Part shown: in pieces, positions 37,028-44,564 of the stretch
Position numbering within the stretch: the stretch's first letter is position 1
How the letters are laid out: every line of letters starts with the position of its first letter
Assembly (NCBI GenBank): GCA_964521285.1
Contig: CAZFQS010000001.1
Location: 225,759 to 289,758 of the forward strand
Source of the DNA: G020354785 sp964521285
GTDB taxonomy: Bacteria > Bacteroidota > Bacteroidia > Bacteroidales > UBA10428
DNA length: 64,000 nt
Reading direction: 5' to 3'
Translations under genes and position numbers: made by a program
The notes under the pieces: generated by a model
What the model was told of the DNA's origin: nothing
What the model saw: only the letters and a program-made list of their open reading frames with translations
The model's database searches: none

Positions 37028-37053
37028 AAATTTTACTGCAAATTTCAGGCGTG

Positions 37054-37085
37054 CAAATGTATAATAATTTATACTCGACTCAAAA
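37054..37085 (-). promoter_or_regulatory. Bacteroidota sigma-70 promoter of tRNA-Glu
   Basis: On the minus strand TTTTG (37085-37081) is followed by exactly 19 bases and then TACATTTG (37061-37054). Both elements and the spacing match the consensus TTTG-N19-TAnnTTTG. Transcription would start about 20 bases before the tRNA. It is the best promoter match I found in the window. Confidence 0.85.
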
Positions 37086-37155
37086 TAAAACATAAAATAT
37101 TTTAGAAAAATCTATGCCCAATTTATAGTAAATTCGGTTAATGCATCACCCCGGG

Positions 37156-38538
37156 TCATGGATTTATTATTCTATTTGTAAGAGCACTAATGTCTATTCC
37201 GGAAAAATCTCCTGAGCTCATCAGTAATAAATTTTTGTTCCTCCAGTCCATTGAAGTCAATTCTTCAGAAAGTCTTTGCGGATCAATAAAAACTTTTAAC
37301 CTTTTTAGGCCGAAAGCATCTTTAACATCTTTTTTACTTAACATCTCCAGTCTCTTATGTATTAACGTCTCAGGATTAAAGTATACGATTGCTATATCTG
37401 CCAAATCCATCGTTCCTTTATAATTTCCTATATAATTTTTATTCAAACTGCTGTATGTGTGAAGTTCTATGCATGCTACCAGGGCCCTGTCAGGAAAGTG
37501 ATTTTTTACAGCCTTTACTGTAGCTTCCAGTTTTGAAGGCGAATGAGCAAAGTCAATGTAAATACTTGTATTATCATTGCTTTTAATTAACTGGAGCCTT
37601 TTTGATGCCCCTTTGAAAGTCTTGATCGCTTCATAAAACTGTGAATCTTCAATGCCAAGTTGATTACAAACCAGCCGGGCGCCGTTCAGATTCTGCATAT
37701 TATGTTCTCCGAATATTCTTAGCGGGATTTTCTTATTCCTGTATAAAAGATTTACAATCCCTCCTTCATTTATAAAAGGATGTGCGAAATATGAAATTAT
37801 ATTAATATCATTCTTAACATTTTTTACAATATCCCTTAACTTATCATCACCTTCATAATAAATTAATATTCCTTTGTCCTCAATCTTCTGAATAAATGTA
37901 TGAAACTGCTCTATGTATTTTTCATATTCAGGATAAACATTTATGTGATCCCAGGCAATACCGCTAATTAAAGCTATATGGGGTTTATAGTGATGAAACT
38001 TTGGAGTTGGATCAAGGGCAGAAGAAAAATATTCATCCCCTTCTATAATTGCCACACTGGAATCATCTGATAAGCCAACCATGTTATCTAATCCTTCAAC
38101 CTGAGCACCAATAAGATAATCCAATCTGTAATTATGATAATTTAATGTATGCATTATCATGGCAGTGATGGTTGTCTTGCCATGGCTTCCGCTTACTACT
38201 GCTCTTTTTTTGTTCCTTGTCATCTCATAAATATATTCAGGATAGGAATATATTCTTATTCCCATTTTAAGTGCTTTTACCAGTTCGGGATTATCCTTTC
38301 TTGCATGCATTCCAAGAATGATAAAATCAATGTCACTGGTTATAATATTCGGCGTCCATCCTGCCCTTCCGGGTAACAAACCATATTCTGCCAGTCTTGA
38401 CTTTGAAGGTTCAAATATTTCATCATCTGAACCTGTAACAATTAATCCCTTCTTCTTTAATATGATAGCCAGATTGTGCATGACGGCCCCGCCAATTGCT
38501 ATAAAATGCACTCTTTGCTGTTCAGATTTTTGTTCCAT
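37156..38538 (-). CDS. mpl: Mpl-like murein peptide ligase (UDP-MurNAc:tripeptide ligase family)
   Basis: The 460-residue Mur-ligase-family protein has an N-terminal Rossmann segment (VHFIAIGGAVMHNLA). The ATP loop SGSHGKTTITAMI lies near 116, IIEGDEYFSSALDPTPKFHHY near 165 is the Mpl-type EGDEY motif, and DFAHSPSKLEATVKA lies near 327. The EGDEY...ALxDxxPKF block separates Mpl from MurC. The enzyme attaches recycled tripeptide to UDP-MurNAc. The gene is preceded by a 257-base gap with no feature I can support. Confidence 0.88.
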   Translation of the reverse strand: MEQKSEQQRVHFIAIGGAVMHNLAIILKKKGLIVTGSDDEIFEPSKSRLAEYGLLPGRAGWTPNIITSDIDFIILGMHARKDNPELVKALKMGIRIYSYPEYIYEMTRNKKRAVVSGSHGKTTITAMIMHTLNYHNYRLDYLIGAQVEGLDNMVGLSDDSSVAIIEGDEYFSSALDPTPKFHHYKPHIALISGIAWDHINVYPEYEKYIEQFHTFIQKIEDKGILIYYEGDDKLRDIVKNVKNDINIISYFAHPFINEGGIVNLLYRNKKIPLRIFGEHNMQNLNGARLVCNQLGIEDSQFYEAIKTFKGASKRLQLIKSNDNTSIYIDFAHSPSKLEATVKAVKNHFPDRALVACIELHTYSSLNKNYIGNYKGTMDLADIAIVYFNPETLIHKRLEMLSKKDVKDAFGLKRLKVFIDPQRLSEELTSMDWRNKNLLLMSSGDFSGIDISALTNRIINP

Positions 38539-38795
38539 TCCTTATTTAGAAAATCTTCATAATTAACAGCTAATTTAATTTCAAATTTTGAATTCGATGG
38601 TACCTGCTAAATAAAAATTAGAATTATATACATATCATATACTGATTTTTTAACATCTTTAAACGGCCATGAGCAGAGAGGAAACGATATTCATATAAAG
38701 CAATTATCAACATCAGACTGTTCATAATTCATTGTCATATAAGCTTGATTTCTATTAATAGTACAATATCTTAGTAATTCTGATCATTTATTCAA

Positions 38796-39191
38796 ATGAA
38801 GGCTGGCAGTCATATAATACTAGTTGTAGAAGACGATGAGATAAGTTGTTCACTGTTCAGGGAAATATTTGAACAGGAGAATATAAAATCTTATCTTATT
38901 GTTAAAACCGGCGAAAAGGCTGTTGAAGTATGTAAAAATAATAGTGATATAGGTTTAGTATTAATGGATATAAGGCTTCCCGGAATTACCGGGTTCGAAT
39001 CTTTAAAAAGAATTAAAAAAATGAGAAAAAAACTTCCGATAATTGCCCAGACAGCTGTTGTAGTTCCAGATGCAAAAGAAATATACCGGAAGCTCGGGTT
39101 TGATGATTTTATAGGCAAACCTATAATTAATAGCGAATTATTAAAAATAATCGAAAAATATAACGCTCCGGTCCTGAAATTGAGTACTTAG
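38796..39191 (+). CDS. Stand-alone response-regulator receiver protein
   Basis: The 131-residue protein consists of a single REC domain. The acidic pair is VVEDDE (13-14), the phospho-acceptor is Asp58 in VLMDIRLPG, the switch residue is Thr86 in AQTA, and the Lys is K108 in FIGKPI. There is no output domain, so it probably works in a phosphorelay or through protein contact, like CheY or Spo0F. No kinase gene is adjacent; the nearest sensor kinases are at 49-53 kb. Its start and length are normal. Confidence 0.9.
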   Translation: MKAGSHIILVVEDDEISCSLFREIFEQENIKSYLIVKTGEKAVEVCKNNSDIGLVLMDIRLPGITGFESLKRIKKMRKKLPIIAQTAVVVPDAKEIYRKLGFDDFIGKPIINSELLKIIEKYNAPVLKLST

Positions 39192-39336
39192 TCTGCAGTT
39201 TTTCATATAACATCAATTCCACTCAATTAGCCTTATAATTTATTTCATTTTATAAATCATAAATGATATATTTATAAACATAATGTCAAATTATATGTTT
39301 TATTTAAAAGTATAAACAATTTAAACTTTTCCAGTT

Positions 39337-39822
39337 ATGAATAAAACCATCTCATTTTTTCTGTTTTTTCTGATATTTCCATTATGCATATCTGCACAGG
39401 AAATTTCTCAGGAAATCATTTCTTCGTCCGGCGGCTATTCTGATGGCTCATCAGGACAGTTAAGCTGGACTTTAGGGGATCTGGCTATAGAAACCTATAG
39501 TACGGGTGATGTATCACTTACACAGGGTTTTCAGCAACCTGCTTATGAGGTTACGACAGCTTTTGAGAACCTTGAATATAATTTTGCTATACAGGTTTAT
39601 CCTGTTCCGTCTTCTGATTTTATCACTGTTGAATTCGACGAAGTGCAGAACAATCTCGAAGTTGTTTTATATAACTTACAGGGAGAAATAGTACTGAGCA
39701 AAAAAGTAGAGTCAAAGACTATTACACTTGATCTCAATTATCTCTCTCCGTCAGAATATATTCTGAAAATTATTAATAAAGAAAAAAGTCTATTAAAATC
39801 TTATAAAATTTTAAAACACTAA
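39337..39822 (+). CDS. Short secreted protein with a type IX (Por) sorting domain
   Basis: The 161-residue protein has a signal peptide (about 1-20). A conserved short segment follows (SSGGYSDGSSGQLSWTLGD, then LTQGFQQP). The C-terminal about 72 residues match a type A T9SS sorting domain: VYPVPSSDFITVEF, VVLYNLQGEIV and LSPSEYILKI. Such a domain targets the protein through the T9SS to the cell surface or medium. Almost nothing lies between signal and sorting domains, so it may be a minimal surface peptide. It is 11 bases upstream of a C1q-like secreted protein gene and surely co-transcribed. Confidence 0.88.
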   Translation: MNKTISFFLFFLIFPLCISAQEISQEIISSSGGYSDGSSGQLSWTLGDLAIETYSTGDVSLTQGFQQPAYEVTTAFENLEYNFAIQVYPVPSSDFITVEFDEVQNNLEVVLYNLQGEIVLSKKVESKTITLDLNYLSPSEYILKIINKEKSLLKSYKILKH

Positions 39823-39833
39823 AACAATATAAA

Positions 39834-40943
39834 ATGAAAAAGACAATACTAATTTCAATCGCATTTTTATTTGCATTATCAATTTTTGCACAGAGTCCGC
39901 ATATGTTTAATTACCAGGCGGTTGTAAGAAGTCCGATTGGAGATATTCTTGACAATCAAAACGTTTCATTTGAGATTGTGATATTGCAAACAAGTCCAAC
40001 AGGTACACCTGTATATACCGAAACTCATAATGCAACAACAAATGAATACGGGCTGGTTACTTTGAAAATAGGAGACGGTGTAACATCAGATGATCTTTCT
40101 GCAATTGACTGGGGAGCAGATGATTATTTCATGAAAGTATCTATGGATGAAGAAGGAGGAACAAACTACCAGGAAATGGGGATAACACAACTATTATCGG
40201 TTCCCTACTCACTTTATTCTGAATCTGCAGAAAATATTTCTGATAATTCAGTTACAAGTGCTAAAATTCTGGATGGTGAAGTAAGTGATGATGATATCGC
40301 TTTCAATTATGCAGGAAGTTCTTCAAAGGGTGGTCCTGCTACAAGTATAGCAGATAATACTGTGACAAGTGCTAAAATTCAGAATGGTGAAGTCCAGGCC
40401 GATGACATTGCAGATGGGGCCACATTGGCAGAAATACTTGATGATGATGGATCAGGCTCCGGACTAGATGCTGACTTGCTGGATGGTCTGACCAGCAGTT
40501 TTTATTATACTCCAAAAGTTGCCTTCCAGGTATTCAATTCATTTGATGATAATATTACCTCTCCAAGTTCATGGCAAAAAGTGGAATTTAATAGCGAAAA
40601 ATTTGATATAGGTAGTAATTTTGATAATACAACTGATGTATTTACAGCTCCATATGATGGAGTATATACTTTTTCAGCTGTTGTTGGCCTTCAAAATGTT
40701 GCTGCTGGCAGCCAGGTTTATGGGGGCTTTTATATTAACGATGCACAACATTCTCACTTTGCTGCAGAAGCAGCTTCCGAGGACTATACATCATATTCAT
40801 ATATGGTAGGAGGTTCGGCTACGGTTCAGTTGAATGCAGGGAACACCGTTGATGTAAGAATATGGTGTCAAGATGCCAATTACGATATTTATGGGAGCTC
40901 AATAGGACAAACTACACACTTTAGTGGCCATCTGGTCTTTTAG
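39834..40943 (+). CDS. Secreted repeat-stalk protein with a C1q-like C-terminal head
   Basis: The 369-residue protein has a signal peptide (about 1-20). Its N-terminal domain (FNYQAVVRSPIGDIL near 25-40) is common in Bacteroidota surface proteins. A low-complexity stalk follows, with two VTSAKIxxGEVxxDDIA repeats (about 140-190) and a hinge DADLLDGLTSSFYY. A C-terminal beta domain (about 230-369) resembles the C1q/TNF trimer fold: FDNTTDVFTAPYDGVYTFS, then QLNAGNTVDVRIW, and the terminal FSGHLVF. C1q-like heads normally trimerise and bind ligands. It shares an operon with a T9SS cargo gene but lacks an obvious sorting domain itself. A strong terminator follows. Confidence 0.82.
   Translation: MKKTILISIAFLFALSIFAQSPHMFNYQAVVRSPIGDILDNQNVSFEIVILQTSPTGTPVYTETHNATTNEYGLVTLKIGDGVTSDDLSAIDWGADDYFMKVSMDEEGGTNYQEMGITQLLSVPYSLYSESAENISDNSVTSAKILDGEVSDDDIAFNYAGSSSKGGPATSIADNTVTSAKIQNGEVQADDIADGATLAEILDDDGSGSGLDADLLDGLTSSFYYTPKVAFQVFNSFDDNITSPSSWQKVEFNSEKFDIGSNFDNTTDVFTAPYDGVYTFSAVVGLQNVAAGSQVYGGFYINDAQHSHFAAEAASEDYTSYSYMVGGSATVQLNAGNTVDVRIWCQDANYDIYGSSIGQTTHFSGHLVF
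40242..40393 (+). repeat. Two direct repeats in the stalk of the C1q-like protein gene
   Basis: Copies beginning at 40242 and 40353 (111 bases, 37 codons apart) share GATAAT...ACAAGTGCTAAAATTC and GAATGGTGAAGT-like blocks. They encode the repeated VTSAKI...GEV unit of a fibre-like stalk. Confidence 0.7.
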
Positions 40944-40989
40944 TAATTGTAATTTCATTAATATTAAACGATACGCAACAAAATCCAAT

Positions 40990-41023
40990 AGCGGGGCTGT
41001 TTATGAAATACACCCCGCTTTTT
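40990..41023 (+). terminator. Intrinsic terminator of the T9SS cargo/C1q-like operon
   Basis: AGCGGGG (40990-40996) pairs with CCCCGCT (41013-41019), followed by TTTTT. The stem is GC-rich in an AT-rich setting and lies 47 bases after the stop codon. It is one of the clearest terminators in the window. Confidence 0.9.
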
Positions 41024-41053
41024 AATTTACTATATTGACTTCCTAAGTTTTAA

Positions 41054-41344
41054 GGTCAGCCTTTATTCGGACCTGAAAATTTATCACTGATAAAATCAAA
41101 ATATTTATATACTGATCTGGCTTTATTTTTCGATGGAGGATTAATATGGGATTCCTATCATATGCCTGAATTAAAATGGCAAAGCACCTCTGATGATGAC
41201 CGCATTCCTTTGTTCAGTACAGGAACCTCTATAAGGATAAATATCTTCGGTTATCTGGTTATAGAACCATATTATGCCTTTCCTTTACAGAATGGCGGAT
41301 TTAAAAACGGCATATTCGGAATAAATTTTGTTCCTGGCTGGTAG
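41054..41344 (+). pseudogene. C-terminal remnant of an outer-membrane beta-barrel gene
   Basis: From just after a stop at 41051-41053 the frame is open for 96 codons. It reads QPLFGPENLSLI, then YTDLALFFDGGLIWDS, and ends LVIEPYYAFPLQNGG, then GINFVPGW. This resembles the last barrel strands and the terminal F(x)PGW of long Bacteroidota outer-membrane proteins with TolB/PD40-like N-terminal parts. An internal ATG (41162) exists, but the homologous-looking sequence starts upstream of it without any start codon or signal peptide. I read this as the 3' end of a gene whose main body has been deleted. The exact parent family is from memory and unverified. Confidence 0.6.
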
Positions 41345-41427
41345 ATTTACCTCTATTTAATTTTTAATTCTGATTTCATATTACCATTTTTGTTTAAATA
41401 TTTATGTTGGTAATAAGGTTAAATCAA

Positions 41428-42147
41428 ATGAAGAAAATCATCTTTTTATTCTTGATTTTAAATTATATAATCATAATTAGTCATGCCCAGGAACTGCCTC
41501 TTGGTTATATACTCCAATACAGCCAGGACTTCTCGGATAAAAACGCCGTTGCTGATTTTAACTTTTCAAATCCTGATTCATGGAAGATTGTGAAACAGAA
41601 TAATAACTCCTACTTGGAGTTTTCAGAACAGAGCAATTATTTTCCCCTGGTTGGATGCCCGAATATAATTGGACTGCTGTCAGGACAAATGTATGGTGAT
41701 TTTATTCTTGAAGCAGACATTATGCAACCAGGGGAAGACAATGATCAGCGAAACACATGTATTATAGTCAGTTTAAAAGATTCCACACATTATTATTATA
41801 TACATTTGACATCAAAAGCTGATGATAATTCCAATAACGTTTTTCTGGTTAATGATACAATACGCACAAAAACAGGAATAAGAATCAGTGAAGGAATAAA
41901 CTGGGTTAATGATAAATGGCATAAGTTGAGAGTTGAGAGAGATATTCTTAAAAAGACAATTACAGTTTATATTAATGACATGTTGAATCCTGTTATGGTA
42001 GCAAGGGAAAGGACTTTAATAATGGGCTATATTGGTTTCGGATCAATTGGTACACCGGGGAAGATAGACAATATAAAAATATGGGCTCCTACTTTTGTTC
42101 CCGGAGAAGACAACATCTTTTATAAAATTCCGGTATCAGACAATTGA
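41428..42147 (+). CDS. Secreted concanavalin-like (LamG/DUF1080-type) domain protein
   Basis: I choose the ATG at 41428 over the one at 41404 because it gives a normal signal peptide (MKKIIFLFLILNYIIIISHAQ). The 239-residue product is a single beta-sandwich domain: YSQDFSDKNAVADFNFSNP, then GDFILEADIMQPG, WVNDKWHKLRVERD and GYIGFGS, then GKIDNIKIWAP. This pattern fits the laminin-G/3-keto-disaccharide-hydrolase-type fold that binds carbohydrate or protein. There is no visible catalytic signature. It converges with the DUF3857 gene with only two bases between stops. Confidence 0.78.
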   Translation: MKKIIFLFLILNYIIIISHAQELPLGYILQYSQDFSDKNAVADFNFSNPDSWKIVKQNNNSYLEFSEQSNYFPLVGCPNIIGLLSGQMYGDFILEADIMQPGEDNDQRNTCIIVSLKDSTHYYYIHLTSKADDNSNNVFLVNDTIRTKTGIRISEGINWVNDKWHKLRVERDILKKTITVYINDMLNPVMVARERTLIMGYIGFGSIGTPGKIDNIKIWAPTFVPGEDNIFYKIPVSDN

Positions 42148-42149
42148 TA

Positions 42150-43655
42150 TTATTTCATGTTTTCTTTAAGATTTAACCACCCGTAATTATTTTTATTTAC
42201 TATCCAGCCTTTTGTAAATAAATCTTTCTCAGGAAGTATATTATAAGGTTTTGCAGGATCAATTGCATCAAGAAGATAGATTTGCCCCTCAATACTTACC
42301 ATTGCAATAACATGATTAAATTGATTATGTACAGGATAAACAGTTTCAGGCATCCCTAAATCACTTGTTCTTAATAATACAGGATCTGCATCTAATCCTG
42401 CTCTTTTTAATAAATAAATCATTAACATGTTTATCTCGCTGCTTGTACCTGTCTTTTTGTCAAACGGTTCTGTTAATCCCTTGTACACATAAACTGAATA
42501 TTGGCCATTCCAATTCATTGTCTGACTAACAAAATCATAAATAGCAATCATCTTCTCCCTTGGGGAATTCTTACCTTTTAAAATGCTGTCAAATATGGGC
42601 AGATAATTAAAATGTTTTAATAATTGCATGCCGAATAGATCACTTTCAAGCATTTTATCATTCATCTCTACCCAGGTATCTAACTGATAATGGATATAAC
42701 CTGTTTGCCTGTATGTATGCCAGAGGTCCCATTTAGATCTTATTTCATAATCCTCAAGTGTAGTAAAAATTAAAGGCCTGTAAATCCATGGTAGCCTGCC
42801 TGAAGATTCAAACAAATGAAATTTCAATTTAGGGTAATAATCTTTTACACTAATAAATCCATCTGCTGATTCAACCCCTGAAAGATTTCTCATAATTATT
42901 TTCTTTTTCATGTTATTTATTACATATACCTTGTAATTATTGTCCGCTGACTCATAAAGTACATGATCCTTTTTCGCCAGCTCTATTCTTCTCTTCAGTC
43001 TTTTGGTGTTATATAACCATTCAAGTTTTTTACTGAATTCATTCTCTTCTTCGGCCGACAAAAGTTTTCCTTTCTGATAAGTAACAAGATATATGAAAGG
43101 GTCAGGCACATCAAATCTGATTTCACTCCACAAGGTAGGTATCTCAGATTGAAAATACCAGTCATCAAGCCTGATAAAATCAAGCGAGGCAATAGTATAA
43201 TAATATTCAATTATTGAACCCGGACTAACATTGGGAAGCTTAATTACTTTTTTTCTCCATTTATCATCAACCTTTACATCTGAATATTCTCTGGATTTTA
43301 ATTTATATTTTACAATTTCGCCGTCTTCAAGATTATATGTCTGTGCCTTTAATGCAAGAATATCATCGTGTTTGTTTCTAACCTGATAAGGGATCTCTAT
43401 GGTTGCATACTTCAATCCCTTACTGTTTAGAATCTTAATGCGTACATGTCTCGTGTAGAAAGTTCTGTTGGTAATGCTGATATCGCCAAAATCGCAGAGA
43501 ATTATAGCATCTACAGATGTATCTCCTCTGAACGATTTTATTTCAAATTCTGATTTTGCTATCCTGCCCCATTTTATTGGAAGCTTTTCACTATAAGAGA
43601 ATCCGTATAATGTGAATAGTATCAAAAAAATTGATAAGAAAACAGGTCGTTTCAT
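42150..43655 (-). CDS. DUF3857 / transglutaminase-like secreted protein, probable inactive Cys site
   Basis: The 501-residue exported protein (signal peptide about 1-20) has a DUF3857 domain (about 45-210) and then a transglutaminase-like domain (about 340-490). In the usual GxCxxxA position it reads KTGTSSEINML (near 398), so Ser stands where the catalytic Cys is expected. The downstream His (NHVIAM) and Asp (LLDAID) regions are kept. DUF3857 proteins are periplasmic or cell-surface proteins of poorly known function. The Ser may mean a non-catalytic role or a different chemistry. The protein ends soon after the transglutaminase fold, shorter than many relatives. Confidence 0.85.
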   Translation of the reverse strand: MKRPVFLSIFLILFTLYGFSYSEKLPIKWGRIAKSEFEIKSFRGDTSVDAIILCDFGDISITNRTFYTRHVRIKILNSKGLKYATIEIPYQVRNKHDDILALKAQTYNLEDGEIVKYKLKSREYSDVKVDDKWRKKVIKLPNVSPGSIIEYYYTIASLDFIRLDDWYFQSEIPTLWSEIRFDVPDPFIYLVTYQKGKLLSAEEENEFSKKLEWLYNTKRLKRRIELAKKDHVLYESADNNYKVYVINNMKKKIIMRNLSGVESADGFISVKDYYPKLKFHLFESSGRLPWIYRPLIFTTLEDYEIRSKWDLWHTYRQTGYIHYQLDTWVEMNDKMLESDLFGMQLLKHFNYLPIFDSILKGKNSPREKMIAIYDFVSQTMNWNGQYSVYVYKGLTEPFDKKTGTSSEINMLMIYLLKRAGLDADPVLLRTSDLGMPETVYPVHNQFNHVIAMVSIEGQIYLLDAIDPAKPYNILPEKDLFTKGWIVNKNNYGWLNLKENMK

Positions 43656-43841
43656 GATTTAATTATATAAGGTTGTGCTTGAAGTACAACAATAATTATG
43701 CCATCACTCCTGGAAAATAAAAATATTATGTTAAAAAAAAATAAATTAAGATGCCCTTTTAAATCTTATTTTTATCAGAAAATAATTTATGTTTTCTTTG
43801 CAGAAAAATAAGTTGTTTCTTTCAGTATTAAGAATAAGTTC

Positions 43842-44564
43842 ATGCATACACTTACTTTCATATTATTCCAGCTTATATCATTCACTAATGCAATAGCAGT
43901 GGGGAAAACCCCTGATTATATTACAGGTGAAAATTCACATTTTGTGGATGAGAAGTTTGTACAAAATGTCTATAATCAAATAAATGACCCGGAATTAAAT
44001 TTTGAAGCACTGAAACAGGCACTCAAAGGTTATAATTTGTTAAGGTACGGAAAAATATTGAATAACAATTTTATACTGACGATTATTGATTACAGTAAAC
44101 CATCAAATACTGAACGCTTCTTTGTCCTCGATATTAACAATAGAAAAATACTATATAAATCACTGGTCGCACATGGTAAAAACTCCGGGGTTCAATATGC
44201 AAGTAGTTTCTCAAATAAGCAATGTTCATACAAGAGTAGCATTGGATTTTTTTTAACAGATGAAACCTATAACGGCAAACACGGATTTTCGTTACGTCTT
44301 AACGGTCTTGAAAAAGATATAAACGATAACGCCCGGGAAAGAGCTATAGTGATTCATTCAGCCAGTTATGTGAACGAAGAATATATAAACAAATTTGGCC
44401 GCCTAGGCCGTAGTTATGGTTGTCCGGCCTTGCCAGCTGACAATTATAAGAATATAGTTGAGGCAATAAAGAATAAGACTTGTTTATTTATTTATTATCC
44501 TGATAAAAAATATCTGAGAGATTCTGAGTTTATTAATACCGGCGGAAAGATTTCAGTTAATTAA
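43842..44564 (+). CDS. Murein L,D-transpeptidase catalytic-domain family protein
   Basis: The 240-residue exported protein has the YkuD-like catalytic layout of this family: GFFLTDETYNGKHGFSLRLN near 145-165, IVIHSASY with His172, and RSYGCPALP with nucleophile Cys194. The N-terminus is a signal sequence. Such enzymes form or trim 3-3 crosslinks between stem peptides in peptidoglycan. There is no peptidoglycan-binding domain. It converges with a second, larger L,D-transpeptidase gene, and the two overlap by 8 bases at their 3' ends. Confidence 0.88.
   Translation: MHTLTFILFQLISFTNAIAVGKTPDYITGENSHFVDEKFVQNVYNQINDPELNFEALKQALKGYNLLRYGKILNNNFILTIIDYSKPSNTERFFVLDINNRKILYKSLVAHGKNSGVQYASSFSNKQCSYKSSIGFFLTDETYNGKHGFSLRLNGLEKDINDNARERAIVIHSASYVNEEYINKFGRLGRSYGCPALPADNYKNIVEAIKNKTCLFIYYPDKKYLRDSEFINTGGKISVN

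Noticed and set aside
41162..41344. A real 60-residue gene starting at the internal ATG
   Set aside because: The barrel-like sequence clearly continues upstream of this ATG, so the ATG is an internal Met of a decayed gene end.
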